DNA from: Rhizosphaericola sp047606825
GTDB taxonomy: Bacteria > Bacteroidota > Bacteroidia > Chitinophagales > Chitinophagaceae
NCBI GenBank assembly: GCA_047606825.1
Contig: JASGDY010000085.1
Location: 17,689-81,688 of the forward strand
Direction: 5' to 3'
DNA length: 64,000 nucleotides
In this document: piece by piece, positions 8,518 through 16,986 of the stretch
How positions within the stretch are numbered: the stretch's first letter is position 1
Layout: every line of letters begins with the position of its first letter
Position numbers and translations under genes: made by a program
Notes under the pieces: model-generated
Database searches by the model: none
What the model was told of the DNA's origin: nothing
Seen by the model: the letters and a program-made list of their open reading frames with translations, nothing else

Positions 8518-9135
8518 ATGATGCAGTTACCTTCCATATTACTGGAAAATGCCGTAGCGGAATTTGCCAAGTTGCCGGGTATCGGCAAGAAGACGGCGCT
8601 GCGACTGGTTTTACACCTGTTGAAGGAAGAAGAGGACGACGTTAAAAGATTTAGCCAAGCGATAGAGCGTATGCGCACCGAGACGCATTTCTGCCAGGAA
8701 TGTTTCAACATCAGCGATGGCGGCATCTGTGCTATCTGCACCAACAGGGCGCGCAACCACCAACTCATCTGCGTCGTGGAAAACATCCGCGATGTCATCG
8801 CCATCGAAAACACGCAACAGTTCAACGGTGTTTACCATGTCCTCGGCGGCGTGATTTCTCCGCTGGACGGCATCGGCCCGGAACAGTTGCACATCGAGGA
8901 ACTCATTGCCCGTGTCCAAAAAGATGTGGTGCAGGAACTGGTTTTTGCACTGAACCCCAACATACAAGGGGACACGACGATATTCTACATCCAGCGCAAA
9001 CTAAAAGACATCAACTGCAAAGTGACAACCATCTCGCGCGGCATCGCCTTCGGCGGCGAACTGGAATACGCAGATGAGATGACGCTTGGTCGAAGCCTTG
9101 CCAACCGCCTACCCGTGGAGAATTATGTGAAGTAA
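8518..9135 (+). CDS. recR: Recombination mediator protein RecR
   Basis: The protein has about 205 residues. The N-terminal helix-hairpin-helix contains KLPGIGKKTALRL, the zinc finger has four cysteines (CQEC and CAIC), and a Toprim domain follows (VVENIRDVIAIE). RecR acts with RecF and RecO to load RecA at single-strand gaps. I start it at the double ATG at 8518-8523, which gives the usual family length. An in-frame extension to 8434 encodes a hydrophobic, low-complexity segment that is really the T-rich intergenic word TTTTGCCTTTTTACTTT. Confidence 0.93.
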   Translation: MMQLPSILLENAVAEFAKLPGIGKKTALRLVLHLLKEEEDDVKRFSQAIERMRTETHFCQECFNISDGGICAICTNRARNHQLICVVENIRDVIAIENTQQFNGVYHVLGGVISPLDGIGPEQLHIEELIARVQKDVVQELVFALNPNIQGDTTIFYIQRKLKDINCKVTTISRGIAFGGELEYADEMTLGRSLANRLPVENYVK

Positions 9136-9177
9136 GATACTGTTTTCGTATCCTGTTCCTCTATAAACGATAATATA

Positions 9178-9372
9178 ATGGCAAACAAATATGTCAACTT
9201 CGTATCGGATGAACATCTCTCGCAATATATTGACAACCTGCATAAGGCTAATCTCCATGCCAAAAACAACATTACAATAAAGAATTTTTATGCCAATAAA
9301 GTCGATACGATAAAGCTGACTTTCGATGCAAAATTCAAAATAGAAGGGCTGGTGGCGGTCGGTCTCCGATGA
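9178..9372 (+). pseudogene. N-terminal remnant of an Eco47II/Sau96I-like restriction endonuclease
   Basis: The 64-codon frame starts MANKYVNFVSDEHL and contains NKVDTIKLTFDAKF. This resembles the start of Eco47II-family type II endonucleases (FISDE..., then DP.KLTFD). Family members have well over 200 residues, and this frame stops shortly after that point. The following 220 bases are very AT-rich and contain a MITE. I infer a truncated gene. No matching methyltransferase is adjacent. The family call is from memory and is moderate at best. Confidence 0.4.
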
Positions 9373-9594
9373 AACAATATAGAACTATTAAAAATAAGGT
9401 ATTGTAAAATTAGTAGAGAAAATCACAACGTATAAAAATTTAAACAATTGAAAATCAATGTTTTGAATTTTAAAAAATCAATAAATTCTATATTAAATTA
9501 ACAATACCAAAAATAATGTATCATGCTAACCCTATTTTGATAAGTCCCTAACCATAGAAATTTTTGATAAATTAAAATCAGGAAATAGTATAGT
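9373..9594. other. AT-rich gap holding a MITE
   Basis: This stretch is markedly more AT-rich than its neighbours and has no coding frame. It contains the short inverted-repeat element described separately and looks like decayed foreign DNA. Confidence 0.6.
9390..9516. mobile_element. 111-bp IS1-type MITE with 8-bp target duplication
   Basis: The element spans 9398-9508. It begins GGTATTGTAAAATTAGTA and its other end, read on the minus strand, is GGTATTGTTAATTTAATA. It is flanked on both sides by the identical octamer AAAAATAA (9390-9397 and 9509-9516). Eight-base duplications and GGT-starting ends fit IS1. The same end sequence, GGTATTGTTAATT, occurs at 63876 beside the IS1-type transposase fragment. 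No coding capacity is present, so it would need a transposase supplied in trans. Confidence 0.75.
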
Positions 9595-10308
9595 TTAATT
9601 ATTAAACACCTCCCGATACTGCGCCAACCTTTTTTCCTTTCCTCCCTTTCCCAAGCCTTTCAACGCCTGTGGCGACGGAGAATACAGCGTGATGTCATCC
9701 AATATCCGCCCGTCGGGGAAATGGAGTTGGTGGTGGCGGGCATCTAAGGAGACACGTTGCCAGCTTTTGCCGAAAACGGTGGTGAAATGGCGATAGACCT
9801 GCGTCTGCACAAAATGGCTCGTATAGATAAGCATCTGGATGGTAGGGTGGTCGGCGATATATTGGAAAATCGGTTGATAGACAATTGTTGTAAGGTTGGA
9901 ATCGGAAGCTGAATCTTTTGAGCGTGTGCAGCTTGCGACAACGTCGGTGATACCGCAACCCAATGCGGTTAATAGTTTCATGCGTTGTTCGGTCGCATTT
10001 TGGGAATTGTCATAGTCGAGTTGCACGTCGGCGACCTGCGCCAACAGTTTCCAAAAATGGTTGTCCTTGCTGCCGTAATAAAAATCCACGTCCTTTTCCT
10101 TGAGGCATTTGGGCAATACACAAAAACGTTCCGGCGGCAGTGAACCGACAATCAGCCGCATCGCATCGTCAGGTATAAAAGGTAAATATGGATGGACAGA
10201 GCGCATGAGCGAATCTACACCGTATTTCATTTTAGCAGCATCAAAAACGAAAAAACGAGGATTTTCAAAATATAAGGTTACAAATTGCAACTTACTGAGC
10301 ATGGGCAT
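9595..10308 (-). CDS. Uracil-DNA glycosylase-fold protein, MUG / hypoxanthine-DNA glycosylase type
   Basis: The 237-residue protein has the MUG-like signature VGSLPP...DFYYGSKDNHFWKLL at about residues 53-88. This matches G/U mismatch-specific and DNA-deoxyinosine glycosylases, which excise deaminated bases in the cytoplasm. The N-terminal 45 residues before the glycosylase core are longer than usual and unassigned. The ATG at 10308 is used; a second ATG at 10302 is equally possible. A perfect hairpin lies between this gene and the upstream tRNA-Ser, so the gene probably has its own promoter. Confidence 0.7.
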   Translation of the reverse strand: MPMLSKLQFVTLYFENPRFFVFDAAKMKYGVDSLMRSVHPYLPFIPDDAMRLIVGSLPPERFCVLPKCLKEKDVDFYYGSKDNHFWKLLAQVADVQLDYDNSQNATEQRMKLLTALGCGITDVVASCTRSKDSASDSNLTTIVYQPIFQYIADHPTIQMLIYTSHFVQTQVYRHFTTVFGKSWQRVSLDARHHQLHFPDGRILDDITLYSPSPQALKGLGKGGKEKRLAQYREVFNN

Positions 10309-10316
10309 AAATAAAA

Positions 10317-10342
10317 AAAGTCGCTGATAATCAGCGACTTTT
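10317..10342. terminator. Perfect hairpin terminator downstream of tRNA-Ser
   Basis: AAGTCGCTGA pairs perfectly with TCAGCGACTT around TA. A T-run follows on the minus strand, the direction of tRNA-Ser. Confidence 0.75.
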
Positions 10343-10343
10343 G

Positions 10344-10428
10344 CGGAGAGTCAGGGATTCGAACCCCGGGACCTGTTACAGTCAACGGTTTTCAAGACCG
10401 CCGCAATCGACCACTCTGCCAACTCTCC
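10344..10428 (-). tRNA. tRNA-Ser (anticodon TGA)
   Basis: The minus strand gives an 85-nt cloverleaf. The acceptor GGAGAGT pairs with ACTCTCC, the anticodon loop CTTGAAA gives TGA (reading TCA), a long variable arm typical of tRNA-Ser is present, and the T-loop is GTTCGAATC. No CCA is encoded. Confidence 0.95.
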
Positions 10429-10444
10429 TTCCCAATCGGGAGTG

Positions 10445-10475
10445 CAAAGTAAAGGGCTAGTTTTTGATTCGCCAA
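10445..10475 (-). promoter_or_regulatory. Promoter of tRNA-Ser
   Basis: Read on the minus strand it is TTG, 20 bases, then TTACTTTG. This is close to the Bacteroidota consensus TTG-N19-TAnnTTTG and starts 17 bases before the tRNA. Confidence 0.5.
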
Positions 10476-10549
10476 AAAAAGAAATGCTTTTTCTCTTTTA
10501 ATTGTGCAGGCGTAGTGGCCACAGGCCTCTCGCAACAACCACAATTTAG

Positions 10550-10557
10550 TACCTTTG
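10550..10557 (+). promoter_or_regulatory. Promoter -7 box for the ABC exporter
   Basis: TACCTTTG matches TAnnTTTG and lies 19 bases before the TTG start of the exporter. No clear -33 element is seen. Confidence 0.5.
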
Positions 10558-10576
10558 TAGGCTTAAAATCCAACAT

Positions 10577-12388
10577 TTGCGCGAACTATTTGCCCTCAAC
10601 AAATACTTTTGGAAATACAGGTACCGCTTTCTGGCTGGAGTCGCCTTCGTTGTGGCATCCAACTATTTTGCGGTATTGGTGCCGGAGATTACGGGCTACG
10701 TCACCTCCAAGATACAGTCCGTACTACCGGGAGGACATCCTGTCAATATTTCCAGTAGACACAACGACGGCATTGTCCGGCTTTTTGTCTACTGGATAGA
10801 CCAGCAAAGTTTTGGTAAGGTCATAGCCATCAGTTGTATCACAATATTGGTTACTTCCGTCATCAGAGGATTGTTGATGTTTTGCATGCGGCAGACGATT
10901 ATCGTCAACAGCCGCCTAATCGAATACGACCAGAAAAACGAGGTGTACGAACAATACCAGTGCCTCAACACCTCTTTTTACAAAACACATACGACGGGTG
11001 ACCTGATGAACCGCATGGCGGAGGACGTAGGTCGCGTACGTGGCTATACGGGACCCGCCATCATGCAGTTGATCAACATACTTTCGCTGGTCATTTTCTG
11101 CTTGGTCAATATGCTGCGCAAAGACGTTTCGCTGACTTTAATGGTATTAGCACCGCTGCCGATATTGGGTTTCATACTTTCCTTCATCAACAAAAAACTG
11201 AACAAAAAAAGTGGGGAAGTGCAGTCCCTTCTCTCCGACCTGACGACCAACGCACAGGAATCCTATTCGGGTATCCGTGTCATCAAATCCTTTGTCCAGG
11301 AAAACACGATGCTTTCTTTTTTCAAAAAAAATAGTGAGGACTACCGGAGAAATGCGGTTGCGCTTGCCAAAACGGATGCTTTTTACCAGCCGACCATTAC
11401 CTTGTTAATCGGCATCAGCACGATCATTACTGTCATGATCGGCAGCAATATGGCATTGCAGAATCCAGAGAGGGTGTCACTGATCGTGGAATTTGTCCTT
11501 TACATTTCCATGCTGACCTTTCCGATGACGGCAATCGGCTGGATTTCCAGCCTGTTGCAGCGTGCGTCGGCTTCGCAGAAAAGGCTCAACGAGTTCCTGC
11601 GGCTGCAACCGGAAATCGTCAATCCCATGCACCAGCCAAAGCTGCATTTGCAAGGGAAAATCATGTTTTCGGATGTGAGTTTTACATACAGCCACACAGG
11701 AATAAAGGTCCTCGACCATCTTAGCCTTACAATCAACCCAGGCGAAAAGGTATTGGTATTGGGAAAGACGGGCAGCGGCAAGACGACATTGGCGCAGTTG
11801 CTGCTGCGCTCCTATGACCCGACTTCTGGTGAAGTCCTGCTGGACGACCAACCGATGAAGCAACTAGATTTGGAAAAAGTACGCGAACAAATCGGCTATG
11901 TGCCACAGGACGTGTTCCTATTCAGCGACACCATCAGCAACAATATTGCCTTTGGGTTGGAAGAGGCGGCATCCGAAACCGCCGTCCACACCGCCGCCCG
12001 ATACGCCAGCGTAGAATCGGAAATCCAAAAACTAGAAAACGGCTTTGAAACCAAAATCGGGGAACGTGGCGTCACGCTCAGCGGCGGGCAGAAGCAGCGC
12101 GTCTCCATCGCCCGCGCCTTGATCAAAAACCCAAGAATCCTCCTACTCGACGACTGCCTGAGCGCCGTGGACAACAAAACGGAGCACGAGATACTTACCA
12201 ACCTCAACCAATATCTCCACGGACGGACTTCGATACTGATTACGCACCGTATCTTTACCCTGATACATTTTGACAAAATCGTCGTGCTGGACAACGGCCA
12301 TATTGCGGAAGTCGGCACGCATGCACAACTGCTCGCTAACAACGGCTACTACACCAAGCTGTACAACAAACAGATATTGGAAAAGTGA
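10577..12388 (+). CDS. ABC exporter (fused membrane and ATPase half-transporter, MsbA/MdlA-like)
   Basis: The 603-residue half-transporter has a six-helix membrane domain (about 15-325) and an ATPase domain (about 360-590). Walker A is GKTGSGKTT (396-404), the signature is LSGGQKQR (501-508), Walker B is ILLLDD (521-526), and the H-loop is ITHR. The residue after the Walker B Asp is Asp526 instead of the catalytic Glu, followed by CLSAVD. This resembles the degenerate subunit of heterodimeric exporters such as MdlA/YheI. No partner gene is visible here, so it may act as a homodimer or pair with a distant gene. No ATG fits the start; TTG at 10577 is used. The substrate is unknown, possibly a lipid or drug. 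Confidence 0.85.
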   Translation: MRELFALNKYFWKYRYRFLAGVAFVVASNYFAVLVPEITGYVTSKIQSVLPGGHPVNISSRHNDGIVRLFVYWIDQQSFGKVIAISCITILVTSVIRGLLMFCMRQTIIVNSRLIEYDQKNEVYEQYQCLNTSFYKTHTTGDLMNRMAEDVGRVRGYTGPAIMQLINILSLVIFCLVNMLRKDVSLTLMVLAPLPILGFILSFINKKLNKKSGEVQSLLSDLTTNAQESYSGIRVIKSFVQENTMLSFFKKNSEDYRRNAVALAKTDAFYQPTITLLIGISTIITVMIGSNMALQNPERVSLIVEFVLYISMLTFPMTAIGWISSLLQRASASQKRLNEFLRLQPEIVNPMHQPKLHLQGKIMFSDVSFTYSHTGIKVLDHLSLTINPGEKVLVLGKTGSGKTTLAQLLLRSYDPTSGEVLLDDQPMKQLDLEKVREQIGYVPQDVFLFSDTISNNIAFGLEEAASETAVHTAARYASVESEIQKLENGFETKIGERGVTLSGGQKQRVSIARALIKNPRILLLDDCLSAVDNKTEHEILTNLNQYLHGRTSILITHRIFTLIHFDKIVVLDNGHIAEVGTHAQLLANNGYYTKLYNKQILEK

Positions 12389-12455
12389 TGGGACAATTTG
12401 GTGATTTTAAAATTTGAAGCACGCAACCGCCATTGACCTGACTATACCCGTACAT

Positions 12456-12495
12456 TAAAAAGCCCCACAAGAAATAATCCTGCGGGGCTTCGGTA
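12456..12495. terminator. Bidirectional hairpin between converging genes
   Basis: AAGCCCC and GGGGCTT pair across an imperfect stem, with A-rich sequence on the left and T-rich on the right. It can end both the exporter (plus) and the atp operon (minus). Confidence 0.65.
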
Positions 12496-12566
12496 TTTTA
12501 TTGTGCCAAGCGTAAGATGCCGTTTATTCACCTATTGGTTAGGCTTTTCGCATTTTACTTTTGAAC

Positions 12567-14153
12567 TTAACTATTTTTACTGAACAAAGGCGTTAAACCT
12601 TTTGCCAAAGCGGTCATCTTTTTGATACCGTCATCAGGCAAATTACCTTTTTTGAACTCTTTCAATACGTCCGGCAATTTGCTTTCCATTTCTATCAGGA
12701 ACTGTTTTTCAAATTCCTGTACGCGGTTGACGGGAACGTCTCGCAACAGCCCTTTGGTACCCAAATAAATAATGGCAATCTGCTTTTCGACTGTATATGG
12801 GGAAAACTGAGGCTGTTTCAGGATTTCCACGTTACGTGCACCCTTGTCGATAACGTTTTTGGTGGCTGCGTCTAGGTCGCCACCAAATTTGGAAAACGCT
12901 TCCAGTTCGCGGTACATCGCCTGGTCGAGCTTCAAGGTCCCGGAGACTTTTTTCATGGATTTGATCTGCGCGCTACCGCCTACACGGCTCACGGAGATAC
13001 CTACGTTGATAGCCGGACGGATACCGGAGTTGAACAGGTTGCTTTCCAGGAACACCTGACCGTCGGTGATGGAGATAACGTTGGTCGGGATATACGCCGA
13101 AACATCACCGGCCTGCGTCTCGATGATAGGCAACGCGGTCAAGCTACCACCACCTTTTACCAAAGGTTTGATGGATTCGGGCAGGTCGTTCATTGTTTTC
13201 GCGATGGCGTCATTGTTGATGATTTTAGCGGCACGTTCCAGCAGGCGGCTGTGCAGGTAAAATACGTCGCCAGGGTAGGCTTCACGTCCAGGAGGGCGGC
13301 GAAGCAACAGCGATACCTCACGGTAAGCCACGGCTTGTTTGGACAAGTCATCGTACACAATCAAGGCCGGCAAACCACGGTCGCGGAAAAACTCGCCGAT
13401 TGCTGCACCTGCAAACGGTGCGTAGAACTGCAAAGGAGCCGGATCGGAAGCGGAAGCGGAAACGATGACCGTGTAAGGCAACGCACCGTTTTCCTCCAAC
13501 GTCTTCATCACACCTGCGACGGTGGATGCTTTCTGCCCGATAGCGACATATATACAATAGACTGGTTTTCCAGCTTCGTAGAATTCTTTTTGGTTGATGA
13601 TGGTATCGATACAGATAGCTGTTTTACCTACTTGACGGTCGCCGATGACCAATTCACGCTGTCCGCGTCCGATGGGAATCATCGCGTCGATGGCTTTGAT
13701 ACCCGTCTGCAAAGGTTCTTTTACAGGTTCGCGGAAGATAACGCCGGGTGCTTTTCTTTCGATAGGCATTTCGTAAAGATTGCCTTTGATGGGACCTTTG
13801 CCGTCGATAGGTTCGCCCAAAGTGTTGACCACACGTCCGAGCATGCCTTCTCCGACTTTGAGGGAAGCGACCAGACCAGTACGGCGTACTTTGTCGCCTT
13901 CCTTGATGTCTTTACCTTCACCCATCAATACCACACCTACGTTTTCCGCTTCGAGGTTGAGGGCGATGGCTTTTACACCGTTTTCAAATTCTACCAGTTC
14001 ACCGGAGGAAACGCTGTTGAGTCCGTACACACGGGCTATACCGTCGCCGATCTGTAGTACGGTTCCCACTTCTTCCAGTTCCGCCGCAGTATCAAAACCG
14101 CTCAACTGCTGCCGCAATATTGCGGATATTTCATCAGGCTTAATTTCTGCCAT
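12567..14153 (-). CDS. atpA: F1Fo ATP synthase subunit alpha
   Basis: The 528-residue protein is a full-length F1 alpha subunit. It has the beta-barrel N-terminus, the P-loop GDRQVGKT near residues 170-177, and the conserved stretch VSRVGGSAQIKSM. It forms the alpha3beta3 head with AtpD at the inner membrane. It is the last gene of the atpBEFHA run, 68 bases after atpH. After its stop comes a converging ABC gene rather than atpG, which normally follows, so the gamma subunit must be encoded elsewhere. The beta and epsilon genes are also absent here, which is normal for Bacteroidota, where atpD-atpC are separate. Confidence 0.98.
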   Translation of the reverse strand: MAEIKPDEISAILRQQLSGFDTAAELEEVGTVLQIGDGIARVYGLNSVSSGELVEFENGVKAIALNLEAENVGVVLMGEGKDIKEGDKVRRTGLVASLKVGEGMLGRVVNTLGEPIDGKGPIKGNLYEMPIERKAPGVIFREPVKEPLQTGIKAIDAMIPIGRGQRELVIGDRQVGKTAICIDTIINQKEFYEAGKPVYCIYVAIGQKASTVAGVMKTLEENGALPYTVIVSASASDPAPLQFYAPFAGAAIGEFFRDRGLPALIVYDDLSKQAVAYREVSLLLRRPPGREAYPGDVFYLHSRLLERAAKIINNDAIAKTMNDLPESIKPLVKGGGSLTALPIIETQAGDVSAYIPTNVISITDGQVFLESNLFNSGIRPAINVGISVSRVGGSAQIKSMKKVSGTLKLDQAMYRELEAFSKFGGDLDAATKNVIDKGARNVEILKQPQFSPYTVEKQIAIIYLGTKGLLRDVPVNRVQEFEKQFLIEMESKLPDVLKEFKKGNLPDDGIKKMTALAKGLTPLFSKNS

Positions 14154-14221
14154 ACTTTATGGTTTTTAAAATCCCTTTTCGGGAAATTATGGTTTTGTGT
14201 ATATTTTTTATAGAATGCAAA

Positions 14222-14782
14222 TTACATGGCTGTGGTATAGGACTTGTCTGCAAACTGCAATTTCAAGTCATTTAACCGACGCGAAACACTGGCGTCAATC
14301 AGCTTGTTGTCAAACTCCAAAATAAAACCGCCGATGATGTCGGGATCGACTTTGTTGTTGACCTTCACGTTGTCGAACTGTGCCGCCGCCTTGAGCTTGT
14401 CCACAATCATTTTTTGCGTATTGTCGTCGAGAGCAACAGCCGTTGTCAGATGGACTTCGTGGATGCCGTTTGCCGCTTCGTATTGTTCGATGAAAGCCTG
14501 AGCAATCTGGTCGAGATACTGAGCCCTGTTTTTTTGGATGACCAAAGTCAGGAACGCCCAGGTCTGCGCGGAAACTTTGTCTTTCAGCACGGCAGCGACA
14601 CCTGCTACTTTTTTGTTGTCCTTGATGACAGGGCTTGCCAACAGACGCGCAAAATCGGGACTCGCCTTACAGACCGCCTTGACGTACTGCATATCCTGCG
14701 ACACCGTATCGAGATGGTTGGCACTTTTGGCAAAGTCCAGTAAACTTTTGGCATAAACTCCAGCTAAACGAGGATTGCGCAT
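14222..14782 (-). CDS. atpH: F1Fo ATP synthase subunit delta
   Basis: The 186-residue protein begins RNPRLAGVYAKSLLDFA and contains the C-terminal motif KVDPDIIGGFILEFDNKLIDASV, the hallmark of the delta/OSCP family. It links the F1 head to the peripheral stalk b subunits. Length is normal. It follows atpF by 32 bases and precedes atpA by 68 bases in the same operon. Confidence 0.96.
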   Translation of the reverse strand: MRNPRLAGVYAKSLLDFAKSANHLDTVSQDMQYVKAVCKASPDFARLLASPVIKDNKKVAGVAAVLKDKVSAQTWAFLTLVIQKNRAQYLDQIAQAFIEQYEAANGIHEVHLTTAVALDDNTQKMIVDKLKAAAQFDNVKVNNKVDPDIIGGFILEFDNKLIDASVSRRLNDLKLQFADKSYTTAM

Positions 14783-14814
14783 GCTACTAAATCAGTTTTA
14801 AACAATTGGGAGAA

Positions 14815-15309
14815 TTAATTTAATTTGATGTCGGAAGTCAGTTGAGCGATATAGCTTTCCTGCTGGGCCTTGTCGCCCAGTTCCCTGCGCAACACTTTTT
14901 CGGCGATTTCCAGAGCGATGGCGCCAACCTGGTTTTTGACTTCCGCAAGAGCCGCATTTTTCTGGGAGGTAATGGCAACCTGCGCATCTGCAATCAGTTG
15001 TTCCTTTACTTTCTGGCCTTCGGACTTAGCGTCGGCAATCAGCTTGTCGGCACTTTCCTTTGCTTCTTTGAGCATCGAGGCCCTTTCGTCGATAGCCTTG
15101 GCGAGCAACGCTTCGTTTTCGGATTTCAGGGAGGACAGTTCGGACTTCGCTTTTTCAGCGGCAGCCAACGCGTCGGCGATACCTGTTTCGCGCTCTTTCA
15201 GCGCTTTCAGTATCGGTTTCCATGCCGCTTTCCTCAATATGACCAAGACAATCACGAAAGCTATCAAGGAATAGAATATAATTCCAAGACCGGGATTTAA
15301 TAATTGCAT
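14815..15309 (-). CDS. atpF: F1Fo ATP synthase subunit b
   Basis: The 164-residue protein has one N-terminal membrane helix (IIFYSLIAFVIVLVILRKAAW) followed by a long charged alpha-helical region rich in Ala, Glu and Lys (about 35-150) that forms the dimeric peripheral stalk. It sits between atpE and atpH, with about 97 bases upstream to atpE and 32 downstream to atpH. Length and layout are normal. Confidence 0.96.
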   Translation of the reverse strand: MQLLNPGLGIIFYSLIAFVIVLVILRKAAWKPILKALKERETGIADALAAAEKAKSELSSLKSENEALLAKAIDERASMLKEAKESADKLIADAKSEGQKVKEQLIADAQVAITSQKNAALAEVKNQVGAIALEIAEKVLRRELGDKAQQESYIAQLTSDIKLN

Positions 15310-15406
15310 AAGATTAGGATAATGACTTTTTTAAAATAACAATAAGCTAGATAAAAATTACGGCACCCGCCGCCCTGTGCTTTGGATGCTGTAATAATTT
15401 GGGCAA

Positions 15407-15649
15407 TTATTTCAAAACTGCCAATAAACCTGCGATGACGGCGAACAGACAAACACCTTCGATGAAGGCTGCCGTCAGGATCATGCTGCCACGGATGTCG
15501 CCTGCTGCTTCTGGCTGACGAGCGATGCTTTCGCAAGCACCTTTTCCAATCATACCAATACCAAGACCTGCGCCGACAGCCGCAATACCTGCACCGATAG
15601 CACCTCCCAAAGGAGCTGAGCTTACCGCTTGTAACAATGTGTTTAACAT
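15407..15649 (-). CDS. atpE: F1Fo ATP synthase subunit c
   Basis: This is an 80-residue hairpin of two membrane helices. The glycine-rich first helix contains AAVGAGLGIGMIG, the polar loop is ARQPEA, and the second helix carries the ion-binding carboxylate in AAFIEGVCLF (Glu64 or 65). The residues flanking that Glu lack the Gln and Ser/Thr pattern of sodium-binding rings, so proton coupling is expected. The gene lies 94 bases after atpB. Confidence 0.96.
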   Translation of the reverse strand: MLNTLLQAVSSAPLGGAIGAGIAAVGAGLGIGMIGKGACESIARQPEAAGDIRGSMILTAAFIEGVCLFAVIAGLLAVLK

Positions 15650-15663
15650 ACCAATTGTTGATT

Positions 15664-15743
15664 TTAAAATATAAATAAAAAAGGTTAATTTGATAATTTG
15701 GTGATTAGATAATTTGAAAATTGAATTGCTCCATTCTCAATTC
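15664..15743. repeat. AATTTGATAATTTGG-type intergenic repeat between atpB and atpE
   Basis: The gap holds the words AATTTGATAATTTGGTGATT and CTCCATTCTCAATTC. Similar words recur between truB and the LolE-type permease (near 37520-37550) and between the two pseudouridine synthase genes (42622-42745). Confidence 0.6.
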
Positions 15744-16877
15744 CTAATGGTGGTCTCCCTCGATAATCGACTGACTTATAAACACGGCCGTCAGATTGGT
15801 GAAGATAAACGCCTGGATAAACGCCACCAGCAATTCCACGCAGTCCATGAATATCACGAAAACGATGGAAATAGGCGAAAATCCGTAACCTACCGCCGGG
15901 CTCATACGACCGAAGATAAATATCAAGGAAACAAAGCTCAATATCACGATATGCCCTGCCGTCATGTTGGCAAAAAGACGTATCATCAATGCAGCAGGGC
16001 GGATGACCAAGCCCAACAACTCTACTGGAATCATTAACAGCTTGACTGGAACCGGCACGCCCGGAAACCAGAAAACATGCCCCCAAAACTTGCCGGTCGT
16101 ACTGAAAATAATCACCAAAAAGGCAATCACCGCCAAGACAAACGTAAACGCAATATTACCGGAAACATTGGCCGACCCGGGAATCAACCCGAGCAGGTTG
16201 TTAATCAATATGAAGAAAAACACGGTCAAAAGAAACGGCATGTATTTTTCGTAGTTGTGTCCCAGATAGGGTTTGGCTACGTCGTCCCTTACGAACGTGA
16301 TGACAGGTTCAACGGCATTCTGGAAACCGCTCGGTGCTTTTTGGGAACCGTCTTTTTTGTATTTTTTGGCAATTGCAAGCATGATGACAATCAACAACAC
16401 GGACGCAAATATCAACTGCGCTGCGCCTTTGGTGACGGAAAAATCATACACTTTTTTCGCACCTGCCGGAGCGTCCTGCTGGAAAGACAAAAGGGAAGAA
16501 TAGACGACTACTTTCGAATCTTTTTCACCATTGGGCAATACGCCCTCGATATCGGAACCCTCCTCGTCTGAAAAGCGGAACCCTTCATAGCTTTCACCTT
16601 CTTCCAAGTGTTCCAAATGGGATGCCGAAAAAACTTTCAGCCCATCTTCCTTGGAATACAATATTATAGGCAACGGCAAGCCAAAATGCTCCTGGCCAAA
16701 ACTGAAAATATGAAACCTATGTGCATCAAGAATGTGACCGATGATGGACTTGCCCGCATCATATGCCTCTTCCTGTTTGGTTTTCTCTTTTCCTTCCGCT
16801 TTTGCGGAAATGGAAACAGATACCATAAAAACCGTAAAAGCTAATACCAGTAATGATTTCAAGCTTTTAGATACCAT
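15744..16877 (-). CDS. atpB: F1Fo ATP synthase subunit a
   Basis: The 377-residue protein is longer than the E. coli subunit (271). It carries a signal-peptide-like N-terminus (LLVLAFTVFMVSVSISAKA) and a soluble extension of about 120 residues before the membrane part, an arrangement seen in other Bacteroidota. The catalytic arginine lies in MIRLFANMTAGH. The C-terminal helices form the half-channels next to the c ring. It is the first gene of the operon, with a promoter box only about 20 bases upstream. Confidence 0.96.
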   Translation of the reverse strand: MVSKSLKSLLVLAFTVFMVSVSISAKAEGKEKTKQEEAYDAGKSIIGHILDAHRFHIFSFGQEHFGLPLPIILYSKEDGLKVFSASHLEHLEEGESYEGFRFSDEEGSDIEGVLPNGEKDSKVVVYSSLLSFQQDAPAGAKKVYDFSVTKGAAQLIFASVLLIVIMLAIAKKYKKDGSQKAPSGFQNAVEPVITFVRDDVAKPYLGHNYEKYMPFLLTVFFFILINNLLGLIPGSANVSGNIAFTFVLAVIAFLVIIFSTTGKFWGHVFWFPGVPVPVKLLMIPVELLGLVIRPAALMIRLFANMTAGHIVILSFVSLIFIFGRMSPAVGYGFSPISIVFVIFMDCVELLVAFIQAFIFTNLTAVFISQSIIEGDHH

Positions 16878-16896
16878 AATTTTTCAAAATTTGGCG

Positions 16897-16904
16897 CAAA
16901 GATA
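16897..16904 (-). promoter_or_regulatory. Promoter -7 box of the atpBEFHA operon
   Basis: TATCTTTG on the minus strand matches TAnnTTTG and lies 19 bases before the atpB ATG, predicting a leader of about a dozen bases. Confidence 0.6.
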
Positions 16905-16986
16905 CAGTCATTGCGATGAAAAACATATCTAAATCGGGAATTTTCTCCAAAAAACTTATTACTTTGTTAACAATCGTCTTTTAAAC

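Noticed and set aside
13251..14057. 268-codon open frame on the plus strand opposite atpA
   Set aside because: It is the antisense shadow of a highly conserved gene with strong codon bias; its translation has no family features.
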